Below the pieces are notes generated by a model. The model was not told where the DNA came from. It was given only the letters and a program-made list of their open reading frames with translations, and did not search any database. Of a stretch of DNA of 64,000 nucleotides, positions 34,740 to 46,089 are shown piece by piece. The stretch covers positions 58,774-122,773 of the forward strand of contig MNCI01006905.1 of NCBI GenBank assembly GCA_015680685.1, given 5' to 3'. Each line of letters begins with the position of its first letter. The first letter of the stretch is position 1. The stretch comes from Gnetum montanum. Taxonomy: Eukaryota; Streptophyta; Gnetopsida; Gnetales; Gnetaceae. A program made the translations under genes and the position numbers.

Positions 34740-35200
34740 ACAATGTAATTAAAGGATAAATATCTTCACAATTGTCTGGTTGATACCGAAGCTACATCTA
34801 CTATTATGTCATTGTCTATATGCCAAAAACTTAGTTTGACTCCCAAGAAATCCAATAAAAAGATTGTTCAAGTAGAAAGAGTAGAGTGAAGATTTCGGGT
34901 TAGTTATCTAATGTTCTATTGGAAATAGCTTCTAAACCTCATTTAAAAATTCAAGTAACTATCCAACTAACAAATGTCCCAAATTCACGTAGTCTTTTGT
35001 TAAGTAAAAGTTGAAGTAAAAATTTCTCTAATTACATATCAACAGATTATTCACACATGTGGCTACCTTGGAAAGGGGAGCCAAATCAAATATACATATA
35101 CAGTAAACCTTTGATGATTGAGAACATTACTTCAAGTGGGAAAAACAAAGTTGTTGAAATAAAGGCACTCAAAACTAAAATTTGCATACTTTAAGAAATT
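34740..35200 (+). pseudogene. Element C retropepsin remnant
   Basis: The frame reads 'DKYLHNCLVDTEATSTIM' at about 34,757-34,810, where the active-site D-T-G-A has become D-T-E-A. Later, 'PNSRSLLLSKS' and 'STDYSHMWLPW' follow before the RNase H. The C-terminal ILGRPW box is not visible. The glycine loss and several stops make it inactive. Confidence 0.55.
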
Positions 35201-35206
35201 TATAAC

Positions 35207-35640
35207 TTGGAGAAAGAAGAATCTCAAGAGAAGAGAAAATGGGAACTATACTTTGATGGTTCTTGTAACTCCAAAGATGTAATAGTTGGAGTAGTTCTAG
35301 TAAAAGATAACTTCCCAAGAATATTCAAGGCAATTCATCTACCTTTCCCTTGTACTAATAACAAAGTTGAGTATGAAGCTTTGAGTATTGGAATTAAAAC
35401 ATCATTAGCAAAGGAAATCAAGATAATCACCATAAAAGGAGACTCAAGATTAGTTTCTGAACAAGCTAAAGGTAATTGTGTAGTTAAATGCTCATTCTTA
35501 CAATCTTATAAACAACTTATCTACAAATGTTGGATCATTTTCATCACTACCAAATAGAACATATAGGTAGGAATGATAATTATATAGTAGATGCCTTAGC
35601 AAAAGTAGTTTCATCATTATATGTAAAAGGGATAGAAAGT
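35207..35640 (+). pseudogene. Element C plant/archaeal-type RNase H, upstream of RT
   Basis: The 35,207-35,557 frame reads 'WELYFDGSCNSKDVIVGVVL', 'TNNKVEYEALSIGI' and 'IKGDSRLVSEQAKG'. After a frameshift near 35,540 the next frame gives 'HIGRNDNYIVDALAKV'. These are the four acidic sites (D in FDGS, E in EYEAL, D in GDS, D in VDALAK) of the RNase H type shared by plants and archaea, and all four are kept. It is distinct from the RT-linked RNase H at 36,960-37,240. A coding tail with 'DDDQLHRFLRN' continues to 35,862. Its position before RT is unusual. Apart from the frameshift it is among the best-kept domains in the window. Confidence 0.85.
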
Positions 35641-36099
35641 TATGAAGGTGTAACAATTGAGAATGAACATCAATCATTAGTACTAGATAACATAAAGCAT
35701 TTACAAGTAATTGAAGATGATGATCAATTGCATAGGTTCTTAAGGAATAAGCAAGAATTCAAAAGTCAATCATACCTGAAACAACATCATTTCATTCCCA
35801 AAAAGGTGATTGATTATGAACATGAGTTTAGCAAAAATTTACTTACTAGCAAAGATATATAGAATCTAGATGATCAAGCTTATGAAGCAATGAATTTTGG
35901 ATGTACTAAGATACCAAAGATGTTAAATGTCACAAAGAAAGATAGATTAGTTTTTTAAACAAAATTTATTATTACTCCTAAAAAATAATTTGAAAAATTT
36001 TGCTTGGTCTTATGATGATCTTAAAGCTTTTATACTAGATGTAATGACACATAAATTCCTTTAGATATATTCATAAGATAGTTAAATAAAAATAAAGGA

Positions 36100-36740
36100 A
36101 ATTTAATGCATCATTTGAGCCAGCTATGGAAGCTAAGATCAAGAAGTTATTGTAAGCTCAAATCATATATCCAATCTAATATTTGACATGGCTTACTAAC
36201 CATGTTCTAGTAAGGAAGAAGAATGGCGATATTAGGCTTTGTGTGGATTTCAGGAATTTGAATGAAGCCTCTGAAAAAGATAAATACCTGTTGCCTAGAA
36301 TTGATGAAATGTTGATCAATGTATCAAGATGTCAAGTATACTCCTTCCTAGATGGTTTTTTAAGCTATAATTAGATTATGATAGATAAGAGTAATAGATA
36401 TAAAACAACATTTATCACCAAGTGGGGAACTTTTCTTATCAAAGAATGCACTTGAATTGTCAAATGCAAGAGCTACTTTTAAAAGAGAAATGGATTTAAC
36501 CTTTAAAGGTTTAATAGGTGCATTTGTTATTATTTATTTAGATGATATCACTATCTTTTCAAAAAGGAAGGAAGATAATATTGATCATCTCCAACAAGCT
36601 TTTACTAGATGTCATGAGTATGGTATTTCATTAAATCCTAAGAGATGTATCTTTAGGTTAAATCTAGAAGTTTACTAGGCCACATGATCTATCAAGAAGA
36701 AATTGCTATAGAAAACTCTAGAATTTAATTAGTACAAAAT
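36100..36740 (+). pseudogene. Element C reverse transcriptase remnant
   Basis: Motifs in order: 'VLVRKKNGDIRLCVDFRNL' and 'YLLPRIDEMLINVSRCQVYS' with 'FLDG' (36,183-36,374), then 'NARATFKREMDLTF' and 'FVIIYLDDITIFSK' (36,457-36,678), 'DNIDHLQQAF' and 'LNPKRCIF'. The YLDD active site is intact. A frameshift and stops lie between the two halves. Typical Ty3/gypsy order. Confidence 0.9.
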
Positions 36741-36959
36741 ATCAAGAATCCTATAACTAAAATGTCTCTTAGATATTTCTTTCAAAGAAAAAATTTCATT
36801 AAGAAATTACAAAATATCAAGCATCCTACAAGTAAAACGTCTCTTAGATGCACTAAAATTACTAAATGTTTGATGTATATGCTTAAGAAAGATATCCTAG
36901 TAAGAAAAATACTAGAATCAGATAAAGCTTTAGTAGAAATTAAAAAGGTTATTCAAGAA

Positions 36960-37240
36960 GCTCCTTACTTGGTAAATTAAAACTAAAGAAAGATTCCTGG
37001 TTATATGCTTTTGATTCAAATGATTTAGTTGCTACTATTTTAACTCAAAAAGATGAAGATGAAGATCAAGATGAATTGATTGGATTTTTCTGGGTATCAA
37101 TTGAAAGGTTTAGAGATAGATTATTTAGACTTAGAGAAGCAATCATGCATAGTCATTAAAGCACTTCAGAATTTCAAATATTATTTGGAAAGATCGCTAG
37201 TTCATTAGTTCATATTATGCTAATAAAGCCTACAATTAAA
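36960..37240 (+). pseudogene. Element C RT-linked RNase H remnant
   Basis: A frame beginning near 36,978 reads 'WLYAFDSNDLVATILTQKDE', 'ELIGFFWVSIERF' and 'RLFRLREAIM'. This follows the 'y.sd.aig..L.Q...', 'PI.f.S..L', 'rY...ek' pattern of the RNase H attached to gypsy RT. The frame breaks near 37,160. Confidence 0.65.
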
Positions 37241-37479
37241 CAATTTTTAGCTCAGAATGAAACTAGGTTGAAAAGAGGGAAGTGGCTTACAAAAATTCAA
37301 GGTTTTATATTTTCCTTAGAGATATGCAAAACCATTAAAGAAATGGGATTATCCAAGTTAATGACTAGAGCAAATGAAGTATGTGTGCTTAAGACTCATG
37401 AACTGAACTAGTATGATGAAATTCTAGAATTCCGTAATACATAAAAGGTTTAAAATAATCTAACTACAAGTTAGAAGAG

Positions 37480-38650
37480 AGCTTTCTTCAAAAGAGAAAA
37501 TAAATTTGTGGTTAAAGATGCAATTTTATATAGAAAGGATTTTAGAGGAGTTTTGTTGGAATGTGTTTATAATGATCAAACCAATCTCATTTTAGAAAAA
37601 TTCCATGATCATTCTAATTTATTTTATGAGTCTTCTAAGTCCACTATGTAACATATACTCCACTATAGTTTTATTGGCCTAGTATGTACCAAGATATTAG
37701 TTTAAGAATTCAAAGATGTTCCAAATGTCAAATTCATGGATTAAAAATAAAAAAGGCTTGAGATCCCTTAAAATCAGTAATTGCAGATAGACCATTTCAG
37801 CAATGGGGATTAGATTTTATTGGTGCAATTACTCCATTGAGTACTAGACATAAGTTTATTATCATGACTACTAATTACTTTAATAAATGGTATGAAGCAA
37901 AAGATATAAGAAAAATTTCATCATCAAATGTGATTAAGTTATTGGAAGATCATATTCTAAGTCATTTTGGTCTACCTAAATTGTTGGTATCCAATAATGG
38001 ACCTACTTTTTAATTTCAAGAATTTATAACATGGGCATTAGAAAAATCCAGCTTTCTATTTTCTTCTTCAAATTATTATTCTCAAGGAAATGGCTTAATT
38101 GAACCTACAAATAAAAAGTTTATTTTCTACATTAAAAAGTCGAGGGATGGAAATCTAGGAAATTGGATCAATTACTTGCAATTTGCATTATGGACTGACC
38201 ATATTGAAATTAAGAAGGCTATTGGAATGTCAGCTTATAACTTGATATATGGTTTTCTTGAAAGAGTTACAAACAATATTGTAAGTTTGGCCTCAAATTT
38301 TGTGCAAAAATATTGTGAGAAAATCAATAAATATAGAAGTTTCATGACCTTGCTCATCAAAAGAGAAGCCAAAATGGATAGCGCTAAGGATAATTTATTT
38401 AAAAATGCTTCTCAAGTGGAAAGGTGGTTTGATAAAAAGGCTTTGAAAAGGACTCTCAAAATTAGTGAACTTGTATTATTATAGAATATGAGAAAGCCAA
38501 ATAAATTTTTAGGAATATGGATTGGTCCATTTTAGATTAATAGACAATTATCAAAAGACACATACAAGTTATCCACATTAAGTGGGATGGAGTTGTAGCT
38601 TTCATATAATGCTTTACATATAAAACATTACTTTGGGCAACTGCCCACAA
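37480..38650 (+). pseudogene. Element C integrase remnant
   Basis: An N-terminal zinc-binding region is present in broken frames ('LILEKFHDHSNLF', later 'RCSKCQ'). The catalytic core at about 37,785-38,140 reads 'PFQQWGLDFIGAITPLSTRH', 'HILSHFGLPKLLVSNNGPTF' and 'QGNGLIEPTNKKF'. The first aspartate and the glutamate are kept, and the second aspartate (usually TDNG) is asparagine. The 38,176-38,484 frame continues the core. The C-terminal 'FLGIWIGPF' and 'YKLSTLSG' follow to about 38,640. Confidence 0.85.
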
Positions 38651-38712
38651 CTTAAACTATATGTGTAAATTAATAAAAAATATATGTATATAGTAATATA
38701 ATGATAATAATA

Positions 38713-38713
38713 N
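38713..38713. other. Single-base assembly gap
   Basis: One N within AT-rich sequence, 60-70 bp after the integrase end. I see no flanking duplication of the kind found at 33,321. Confidence 0.7.
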
Positions 38714-38902
38714 GTAATCATTACTTGTGATGTATGTAAGTGGAAGTAGTGGTTTAGATAAGTACTTTGTGGTAAATTAATTTTAACAACCAAATAGTGG
38801 AATTTGAATTAGCCAACTATATGATGATGGAGATTAAATAAGTTTTGGCTAAGTGGCAAAGTTGGTTTGCGAAATTTGTGGGAATTTCAAATTTACCTTA
38901 CA

Positions 38903-38911
38903 CTATATAAA
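38903..38911 (+). promoter_or_regulatory. TATA-box-like TATATAAAG after integrase
   Basis: 'cactatataaagaga' lies about 110 bp upstream of the ATG at 39,016. It is outside the LTRs and could be an internal promoter for the extra ORF. Confidence 0.35.
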
Positions 38912-39015
38912 GAGATGTGAATTGCTTGGAAATAAATCATTTCTCAATAGAACACATGAGTGAGAAGAGCAAGTGAAGTATTTAAGTATGACACAAAAAG
39001 ATTATTCTTGAAGAG

Positions 39016-39420
39016 ATGATAGAAAGAAGGCCTTTTATTCCATATGTTATGGGATTTTTCCTAGCACATGTCATGAGAGCCTATTATAAGGCAACCACCC
39101 ATGGAGCATCTATCAAAATCCCTTTCTTACTTTGGCTTTCAGATGAGTTTAGTTTCCTCACTAGTGGTCGTTCAATACATTCCAATGTTTCAAGCAACTT
39201 TCATCAATGCATGATAGAAGCTAAATGTTAAGGAGGGTTTGATCAAGATGGTTCTTGGGAAGATGCTTTCATGTCTCAAGACATAGAAGAAATTAGTTGG
39301 GAAGAACACTAAAAATAGGTAACTAAAGAGTCAAATGACAAAGAAACAAAGACAATTGTTAAAGACAACAATGAAGACCAAGTTGAGGCTTAAACTAGGA
39401 AAGAAGACAAAGCATTCATC
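39016..39420 (+). pseudogene. Extra ORF between integrase and 3' LTR of element C
   Basis: The open part (39,016-39,231, 71 codons) begins 'MIERRPFIPYVMGFFLAHVM' and includes 'RAYYKATTHG' and 'FLLWLSDEFSF'. After one TAA the same frame continues as 'GGFDQDGSWEDAFMSQDIEE' and an acidic/lysine-rich tail to about 39,400. This is a third coding unit, not part of pol. Env-like or accessory ORFs are known at this position in some plant gypsy elements. I do not recognise the family. A TATA-like box lies just upstream. Confidence 0.45.
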
Positions 39421-39661
39421 ACTACTAAAATTACATATGAGAGGATTAACAATATGAGAATCTCTAAAAGAATTACATTAACTATTCTCCTCCCACCCAT
39501 AGTATAGTTTGTATAAAAAAAAATTTACAATTTCCTAAGTTTTATTAGAATTGAGATTTTTCTTTCATCAAACCCTAAGTTTGATGGAAGTTTTCCTTAG
39601 AAAAGATTTCTATTTTTTAATGTAAAAATGCTTCTAATAAAATTATTTTCTCAGTTGATGT

Positions 39662-39683
39662 GTAAAGAGGAGGAAAGAAATGT
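39662..39683 (+). other. Element C polypurine tract
   Basis: 'gtaaagaggaggaaagaaatg' directly precedes TGTCACATTT, the 3' LTR start. It marks plus orientation and the LTR border. Confidence 0.7.
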
Positions 39684-42552
39684 TGTCACATTTATACAAT
39701 TTTTATGGACTAGATTTTATGAGATAAGATTAAGAAATGAAATTACTCAATTTAGCTTCTCAAAGATGATTGGAAAATGAGAGTTAAATGATGAGAAGCA
39801 TGATAGAGAAAGGTGTAAAAAGAAAAGTGCTCTTTATATGCAAGGTGTGCACATTTTGAGTTCATAATTCCAAAAGCATGGAATTAATGAAGGCTTAGTA
39901 AGGTGTTTCTAGCCTAAGTTATGAAGAAATTGTGGTTTTCCCATGTATAATGGTGGAGGTAAAAATTGGGAATTAATTTGGAAATTGAAAAATAATTCAT
40001 TTTAAATTGTATCTCCATTAGTTCTTACATTATGTCAATTTATTAGTTTATTAGTTTTAGTATAGTGGTAAATTGGATGTTCCAAAGAATGATAAAATTA
40101 CATGGATAAATTTGTGCATCAATTTTCCCCAGAAATATGCAAGAAACTCTATGGAAAACTAATGAATAACTCCATCACTTGAAAATCCATTATTATGTTG
40201 TACATTCATACAATTCATTATGCCAAATTTTAATCTTTGGTGGTTTCCAAAAAGTGGTAGAGAATTAAGTTACAAAGCTAAGAATCCCAAAAACAACAAA
40301 GGGAAAATATCTAGTTAAGGACTTAGCAAAATTTGATAAATGTTGACAGAACAAGATCATAATTTCAACACAAAATTAACAATATTCTTGTTAAATGGTG
40401 TTGAAAATAATTAATGAAGCTACCTAAAAATTCATTGTCATTCTAGAAGAGAAACCCATGCCATAGAAGAAATTAAAATAATATGAAATGCAAAAGCAAA
40501 CAAATGAAAATTCAAAATTTCTAGAAGAACATAAGCCAGTAACTAAGCAAAGGAGAATATTTGTACAAAATTGGCATTCTAGAGAAAATGATCATGCCAA
40601 ACCTATAGGCATTAGTAATTTTGCATAAGAAAAAAGGCCCTAAGGTAGAGGCTACCAAATATTGGAAAATTGTAGGTTCATGAACTCTAAATAAAGGGTA
40701 TTCATCATGACATTTTTCCATAGTAGTGTCAAAAATTTGGAAGGTAGCTCATCTCCTACTACTTGCACATGAGTTCTACTTCACAAGGGGTCACACAACC
40801 ATAGGGCATTAACATGGTGAAACCAAAATGGGGCCTGAATCTATGATTTCTTCTTCATGATGGAGGTAGAAGTTATAGAGCACCACTAGGTGGTAATGAG
40901 TGGAGAGACAAAGAGTGATGCTAGTGGGAGTGCCATTCTTGAACCATAGTAGCAAGATCCTGAAGCAAGGGATATAAGACACATAAGGAACATGTGCAAC
41001 GAAGGTAATACAACAGCGAGCATGATCACCATAAAGAAAAACATCAATGAGAGGCACATCAGATACAAACCATGTATATTAAGATCACATGACCTTAATA
41101 ACAATTTTATTTTAAAAAAAATTATCACAACAAAAAAATAAGGTTTATTTAAATTACACCTAGTAATTTAAAAAAAAGGAGGTTTACAATTTCAAAATGG
41201 TATAATTTATAATAATTTAATAAATATAACTTGACTTTTTTGGAATTAAAAATTTCTAATGGAAGTTATACTCTCCCATGGAAGTTATAAATACATATTC
41301 TTGATATTTTTAAGGTTGTAATTTCCAAGAAGACACTTACCAACAATGGCATATTTTTCTCATAGAAGTTATAACTTCTTAAGGAAGTTATGAATAAATT
41401 TCCTAGAGATTTGTAATACCCTTAACTTCTCATGATTATTGTAACTACCCTAAGGTCACTATAAAAGGGCCTTCAAAGGTAGAATTAACGAGGAGAGATT
41501 TGGGGGAAAAGAAATTTTGAAGAATATTGAAGATTTCTTTTAGATCATGGCTTTTTAGAGATATCAATTCAACTACTTTGTTATAATCCTATGAGCTCAT
41601 TCCTTCCCTTTTTGTTTTAGTTACTTAGCTAATGGTTTAGTAGTATTATGCTTGGCATTTAATTTTGGGATTTTTCTAGGTCATCTTTATAGCTCTATTT
41701 TACACAATATTAGAGGTTTTCCATATAAGATCTTATGTTGTAGAAAAGCATCTTGAGCAATTTAATACTAATGTCTTAGAGAAATTGCCTATTTGAGTTT
41801 TGGGAATCTAGAAAATCTTTGATATTTTGATATGACTAAAATATCTTCATTATTTTAAAGTGTATTACCTTACTATTTCAATATTGAAATTGTCAAATTT
41901 TTCTGAAGGCTCTTTTGAATGTAATTCTTAACAACTATTAACTAGTCAAAATAGAAGTTTGTATATTGTCATTTATGCAACATTTTTGGTAGTCTAATAA
42001 GATTGTTTTTCATAAAATTTCTTGTTAATCTTAGAGGCTTTGGACAATTCATAGTTAGATTAAATTGGAATAGCTTTCTTGTGAAGTGTTTACTCATGTT
42101 AATTTATCTTACATAAATGTTTGAGATACCACACAAATCTACCTTCTTTTCTTTTCTCTTTCTAAGTCCATTGAATCTCACTCTATTTCTAGTTTTCTTG
42201 TAGAATTTTTTCTCTAGGGGAAATTAGGAGTAGATTGGAAAAATTATGCTTAAACATTTTTGTAAAATCTCATTTGTTACAAGTAGTGTACTATAGAGAC
42301 TATATAGAGTAAGTGATTGGACAAAATAGAAACCTTGAACAACTCATAGTATTTGACAAAGTCAGCTAAATTTCTTTTATGATACTCAATTATAGGTTCA
42401 TATACAACCCAATCATTTCAACATTCACAATAGCAAACACATACTAATGTTTAGTGCATTTCATAATGACTAATTTTATTTGGAGGTATTTGGGCCTTGG
42501 TATTGCCAAAGATAATCAAGCACCTAAACTCTATTTAAAGAACACCTTTACA
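39684..42552 (+). repeat. Element C 3' LTR
   Basis: Begins TGTCACATTT and aligns with the 5' LTR almost to its end. It includes a TATA box at 41,460-41,467. At about 2.87 kb it gives the truer LTR length. The antisense coding-like stretch occupies about 40,510-41,060. Weak similarity to the 5' LTR flank may run on to about 42,590. Confidence 0.8.
41460..41467 (+). promoter_or_regulatory. TATA box in C 3' LTR
   Basis: TATAAAAG followed by 'ggcc', same place as in the 5' LTR. Confidence 0.55.
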
Positions 42553-43073
42553 TCCCAAGATTCCTAAAGTCATGAGACTAGAGGCCCACAATGGTGGTGG
42601 TCACCAACATCCTCCTATTCACCAATGTTGTAGATCTATGCTAAGAACCCCTAAGGAGTTTTAATGATTAAAGTTGGGAAGTACTTGGATCATGAGGCTG
42701 ATCACAAAATGCAACCTACTAGCTTAAACAAGCTTCGAGTGTCATACAAGCAAACTCCTTGTGCATTTGGAAATATAATTTGTACAACTTTGAACTCTCA
42801 TACTTTTCAATATTTCATTATTATAATAAAATTTTTAGTTCATTTTTTGTGCAAGTTTATTTCATGATTAGTCTTTGTCCTTCCTTTTTAATTAGATCTG
42901 TATTTTTATTATTTATCTTGTTTACACTCCCTAAGTCCCCAGGTGATCAACAAGACCATCCAGGATGCCTTGGATTCTCTTTCTCAGAGGCCCTTGGGAT
43001 CTAGGGTTAAAACTATTCTACCTATAATTTTTGGTTTTTTTAGCAACCAAATGTTTCAAGTGTCACATTTTTT
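42553..43073 (+). other. Leader or 5' LTR end of element D, gene-free
   Basis: No gene. Its last 35 bp ('agcaaccaaatgtttcaag' and a T run) resemble the sequence just before the primer-like site of G1. That makes it the end of an LTR or leader of the same family. Element C probably entered this LTR, removing the left part from view. Confidence 0.4.
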
Positions 43074-43733
43074 TGGTGCTAAAAGGAGGGCCTCAACATA
43101 GCTATTTCATTAAATTCTTTTTTGATCCCTCTAAAACAATTTTTTTTCTTTTTTTAACAAGTCTAAACTCTCAAAATTTGCAACAAAATCTCTACTAGAA
43201 AAAAACCAATGTTGCTACCCATTGTTCTGCAACCAATACCAATGTATTAGTGGTAGGTAATTTGGGTTTTCATAAAATTTTCACAATAGCTACTAGATTT
43301 TTCAAAGCCAGTGTGGTTGCCAACAAATTTTGCCATTATTCCATAGTCAAACCTACCTTTGTTTGTTCCAAAGGACAATGTAGCTCAGATCCATCCATAC
43401 AAACCCTCTACTGTGAAATTTTATGGCCAAAGCTAGCATGGCTTTACCTAGAAATTTAGCATAGCTTCTGAAAGAATCAACATTTTGCATTTATCTTTTT
43501 ACCAACATAAAAACTATCTTATTCTTCCTAAGTGTAGTGAACACTGCCACTACAACCTACACTACACCTATGGTTACCATTACAACCATTTTCCAATCAA
43601 AATCTTTTGTGCCTTGGGTAATTCTAGTTGCTAAAAAATTTTTATTTAATTAATTAAAAATAGTTTTAAATTAAAATAATTATTGATAATGTATTTCATC
43701 CAGTCCATAGTTTTGCCAATTAACTTGACAAAC

Positions 43734-45136
43734 ATGGCATCAAGCCAAAATGCAATGAGGGTTTATCACCCTAAAGACCCTATTGTGGCTAAGGGAGCAA
43801 AGCCCAAAGTTTTCCATAATTGAGGAAAATTACTATAATTTCATCTACACCAAAATCTAGGCAGGTTTACCTATTCCATGTGCTAAGGCTAAATCCAAAC
43901 ATGAATATGAGTTGATCCACTATAATGGAAAGGAGTTCATTCCTTTCCCATATGATAAAATATCCTTAAAAGACACTCACATGCACATCCTATCTTATTT
44001 AATTGAGATGAATGAGCAACATGGGGGTTGATCTTAGAGGGCCAACATGAAGAACAGGAAGAGTTTAAGACTCAACCTAAACTTGAAAACTTCCTATGAA
44101 GCCTCTTTCAACAGTCGGCTCCCTAAGCCACCACACCTACTTTAGCCTCTTCCACCTTCTCTATGGGGTAGATTCCCTAACCCTCTTCTCTCGTGTACCC
44201 TACCATGTTTGGACTAGCACCCAACAACTTGGCACATCAAGCAAAATTTGTGCTCCAATCAACAACACTATTCTCTTCTATGCCTTTTGCCATGTAGCCT
44301 CAATCTGCATGGCCATCACCAGTGATCTTGATTACCACTCATCCATTCTCTATGTTAGTGGGCCTCCTGGTGGGGTCTCAAGTGACACAAGGATTAGATA
44401 TATCATTTTCCCCTTCATTCCACAAGGGCTAGCAAAAACCTCCTTTTCATTGTTTAATCCTCCTACAAAAATGACAATCCAACCTCTTTCCTTCATACCC
44501 CCAACCCATTGCAAGGCCACAAGCCTCTTAACTTATGCTACAATCCTTTGTACAAACTTCACAACCCACAAGGATGTTCCAATCCTTGGATCAAGCTTTC
44601 TAAATGATCCAAAATCTTACAGAATAGTTACAAAAGCTCAAAGCTTCAACAACTCAGATAATCAAAATCATGGATTTCTATCACAATGATCCTATCCATT
44701 ATGTTGTCCTAAAAATAACTCTTCTCCCATGCATCCCCATACCTCAATTTAGCAAATATAATGATGAAGGTGATCCCAATGCTCATCTTATCACCTTTGA
44801 CTCTAATTGCCTATTACTACAGGCCTAGCCTCACACCATAATGAGGATCTTTCCTATGTCTCTTATTGGGAAGGCATTGGACTGGTATCGTGCATTTCCT
44901 TAAGGATTTATATCCTCACTTGAATACTTGATATCAAAATTCATGAATCATTTCAAGTATAACTTAAAACTAGAAACTACTATAGACCAATTGATGAAAA
45001 TCAAAAAGGAGCTCCTTGAACTAGTTTAGAAGTTCATCCAAATATGGAATGATCTATTGAACAAGATTCCAAAACTCATAGTCAAAATTCACATTCTAAC
45101 CAACTTCAAGGGGAAAATCAATAATTTTATCAAGTA
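43734..45136 (+). pseudogene. Element D gag remnant
   Basis: It starts 'MASSQNAMRVYHPKDPI' at 43,734. After a frameshift, 'NYYNFIYTKI' and 'EYELIHYNGKEFIPFPYDKI' match the N-terminal block of G1 gag. The linker at 44,100-44,670 is best read in the third frame, with CAG/CAA turned to stops ('SLDQAF', 'MIQNLTE', 'LQKLKAS'). The capsid core at 44,670-45,136 has 'MDFYHNDPI', 'FSKYNDEGDPNAHLITF', 'MRIFPMSLIGKALDWYRAFP', 'FISSLEYLISKFMNHF', 'TTIDQLMKIKKELLE' and 'KFIQIWNDLLNKI'. That is the standard retrotransposon gag pattern. Confidence 0.8.
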
Positions 45137-45189
45137 ATGGCATAGGGGGTTGCACCTCAATAGGACCCAATCCACAACTTCCAAGCAAA

Positions 45190-46075
45190 TTTAGCTTAGA
45201 AGGTAAGAACAACACAATCAAATAGATAAAATCTCCCTTATATTATGATAATTCTCAAAATACATATAAAATACAACAAAGATGAGAATCCAAGCTTAAC
45301 TCAAAACTTTTCCAAGGATCTCAGAGGCCACACTTGTCTCCTCTTAATCCTTAATTACTTTCAATGAGGCCCAAGCTCAAGACAAAGACACTTATAAGAG
45401 ATTCTCCTAATCTCTCACAAGTGCTCTTCCTTATCTCTTACTCAACATCCTTGCACAAGCTCTCTTCTTGCATAATCTCTTCTCCCTCAACTCTCACAAG
45501 ACTTTTCTCCTGCACATGGTTAAGATTATACTCTCTCTTCTCTCAACAATGGTGAATTGTATCAATATTTATAAGCAACTAGAAGGTAAAAATCCTAGAA
45601 GCCTTTCCTCAACTCAACTTGAAGTTCATTAGATGTTTTCCAAGTCTTCTCATCTTCTTCCTAGCTATTTCCATCCTACTTTGGCTATTTCTCAACATAG
45701 AACAAATGTTTTCAAAAGTTTCCTCATGCGTCTAGGTCATCTCTAGCTTTGTTGAAATGTCGACTATGAAATCCTTTCATTTAGGAGAAACTTCTACTAT
45801 TTTTTGGTAGACATCTACTTTGGTCTTGAGACATCTACATTTTATATGATATGTCTTAGAGGATACCTCTATCTTTTTAGGAAGATGTCTATCCTGCAAG
45901 TTCCAGAAAATAAAAATGCTCGTTTTGATGCTAAACACCTTTGAATGCCTCCAAACAAGTTCCCATATACCTTGGAACCTTCTAAACTCATCAAGATAAG
46001 ACAAAAACACCTTGTAACATGCCAAAACACTTTAGAACATGTTCATTTTGGTGTATGTGATGGTCACTTAGATAC
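45190..46075 (-). repeat. LTR-like insertion related to element B LTR
   Basis: Blocks such as 'caaaagtttcc', 'aggtcatctctagctttgttg' and 'gacatct' repeats match the layout of the B LTRs (for example 26,190-26,300). Many short ORFs here are shadows. It interrupts element D between gag and integrase. Ends are not resolved, so this could be a solo LTR or a fragment. Confidence 0.5.
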
Positions 46076-46089
46076 ATAATCTCTTGTCA

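Larger units (their letters stand above)
30591..42552 (+). mobile_element. Element C: Ty3/gypsy element with two RNase H domains
   Basis: Long direct repeats (30,591-33,717 and 39,684-42,552) start TGTCA and end near ACA. They bound a plus-strand series: coiled-coil/gag-like ORFs, protease, plant/archaeal-type RNase H, RT, RT-linked RNase H, integrase, extra ORF and a polypurine tract. A second RNase H places it near the Tat branch. In typical Tat elements as I recall them, the extra RNase H follows the RT-RNase H block, whereas here it precedes RT. Stops and frameshifts are few per domain, so C is less decayed than G1. No clear target-site duplication was found. Confidence 0.85.

Noticed and set aside
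44096-44689. Longest open frame in the window (197 codons, plus strand)
   Set aside because: It is a shadow of element D gag. The third frame through the same DNA, despite stops at former CAG/CAA codons, matches the linker of G1 gag ('SLDQAF', 'LQKLKAS') and runs into the capsid core.
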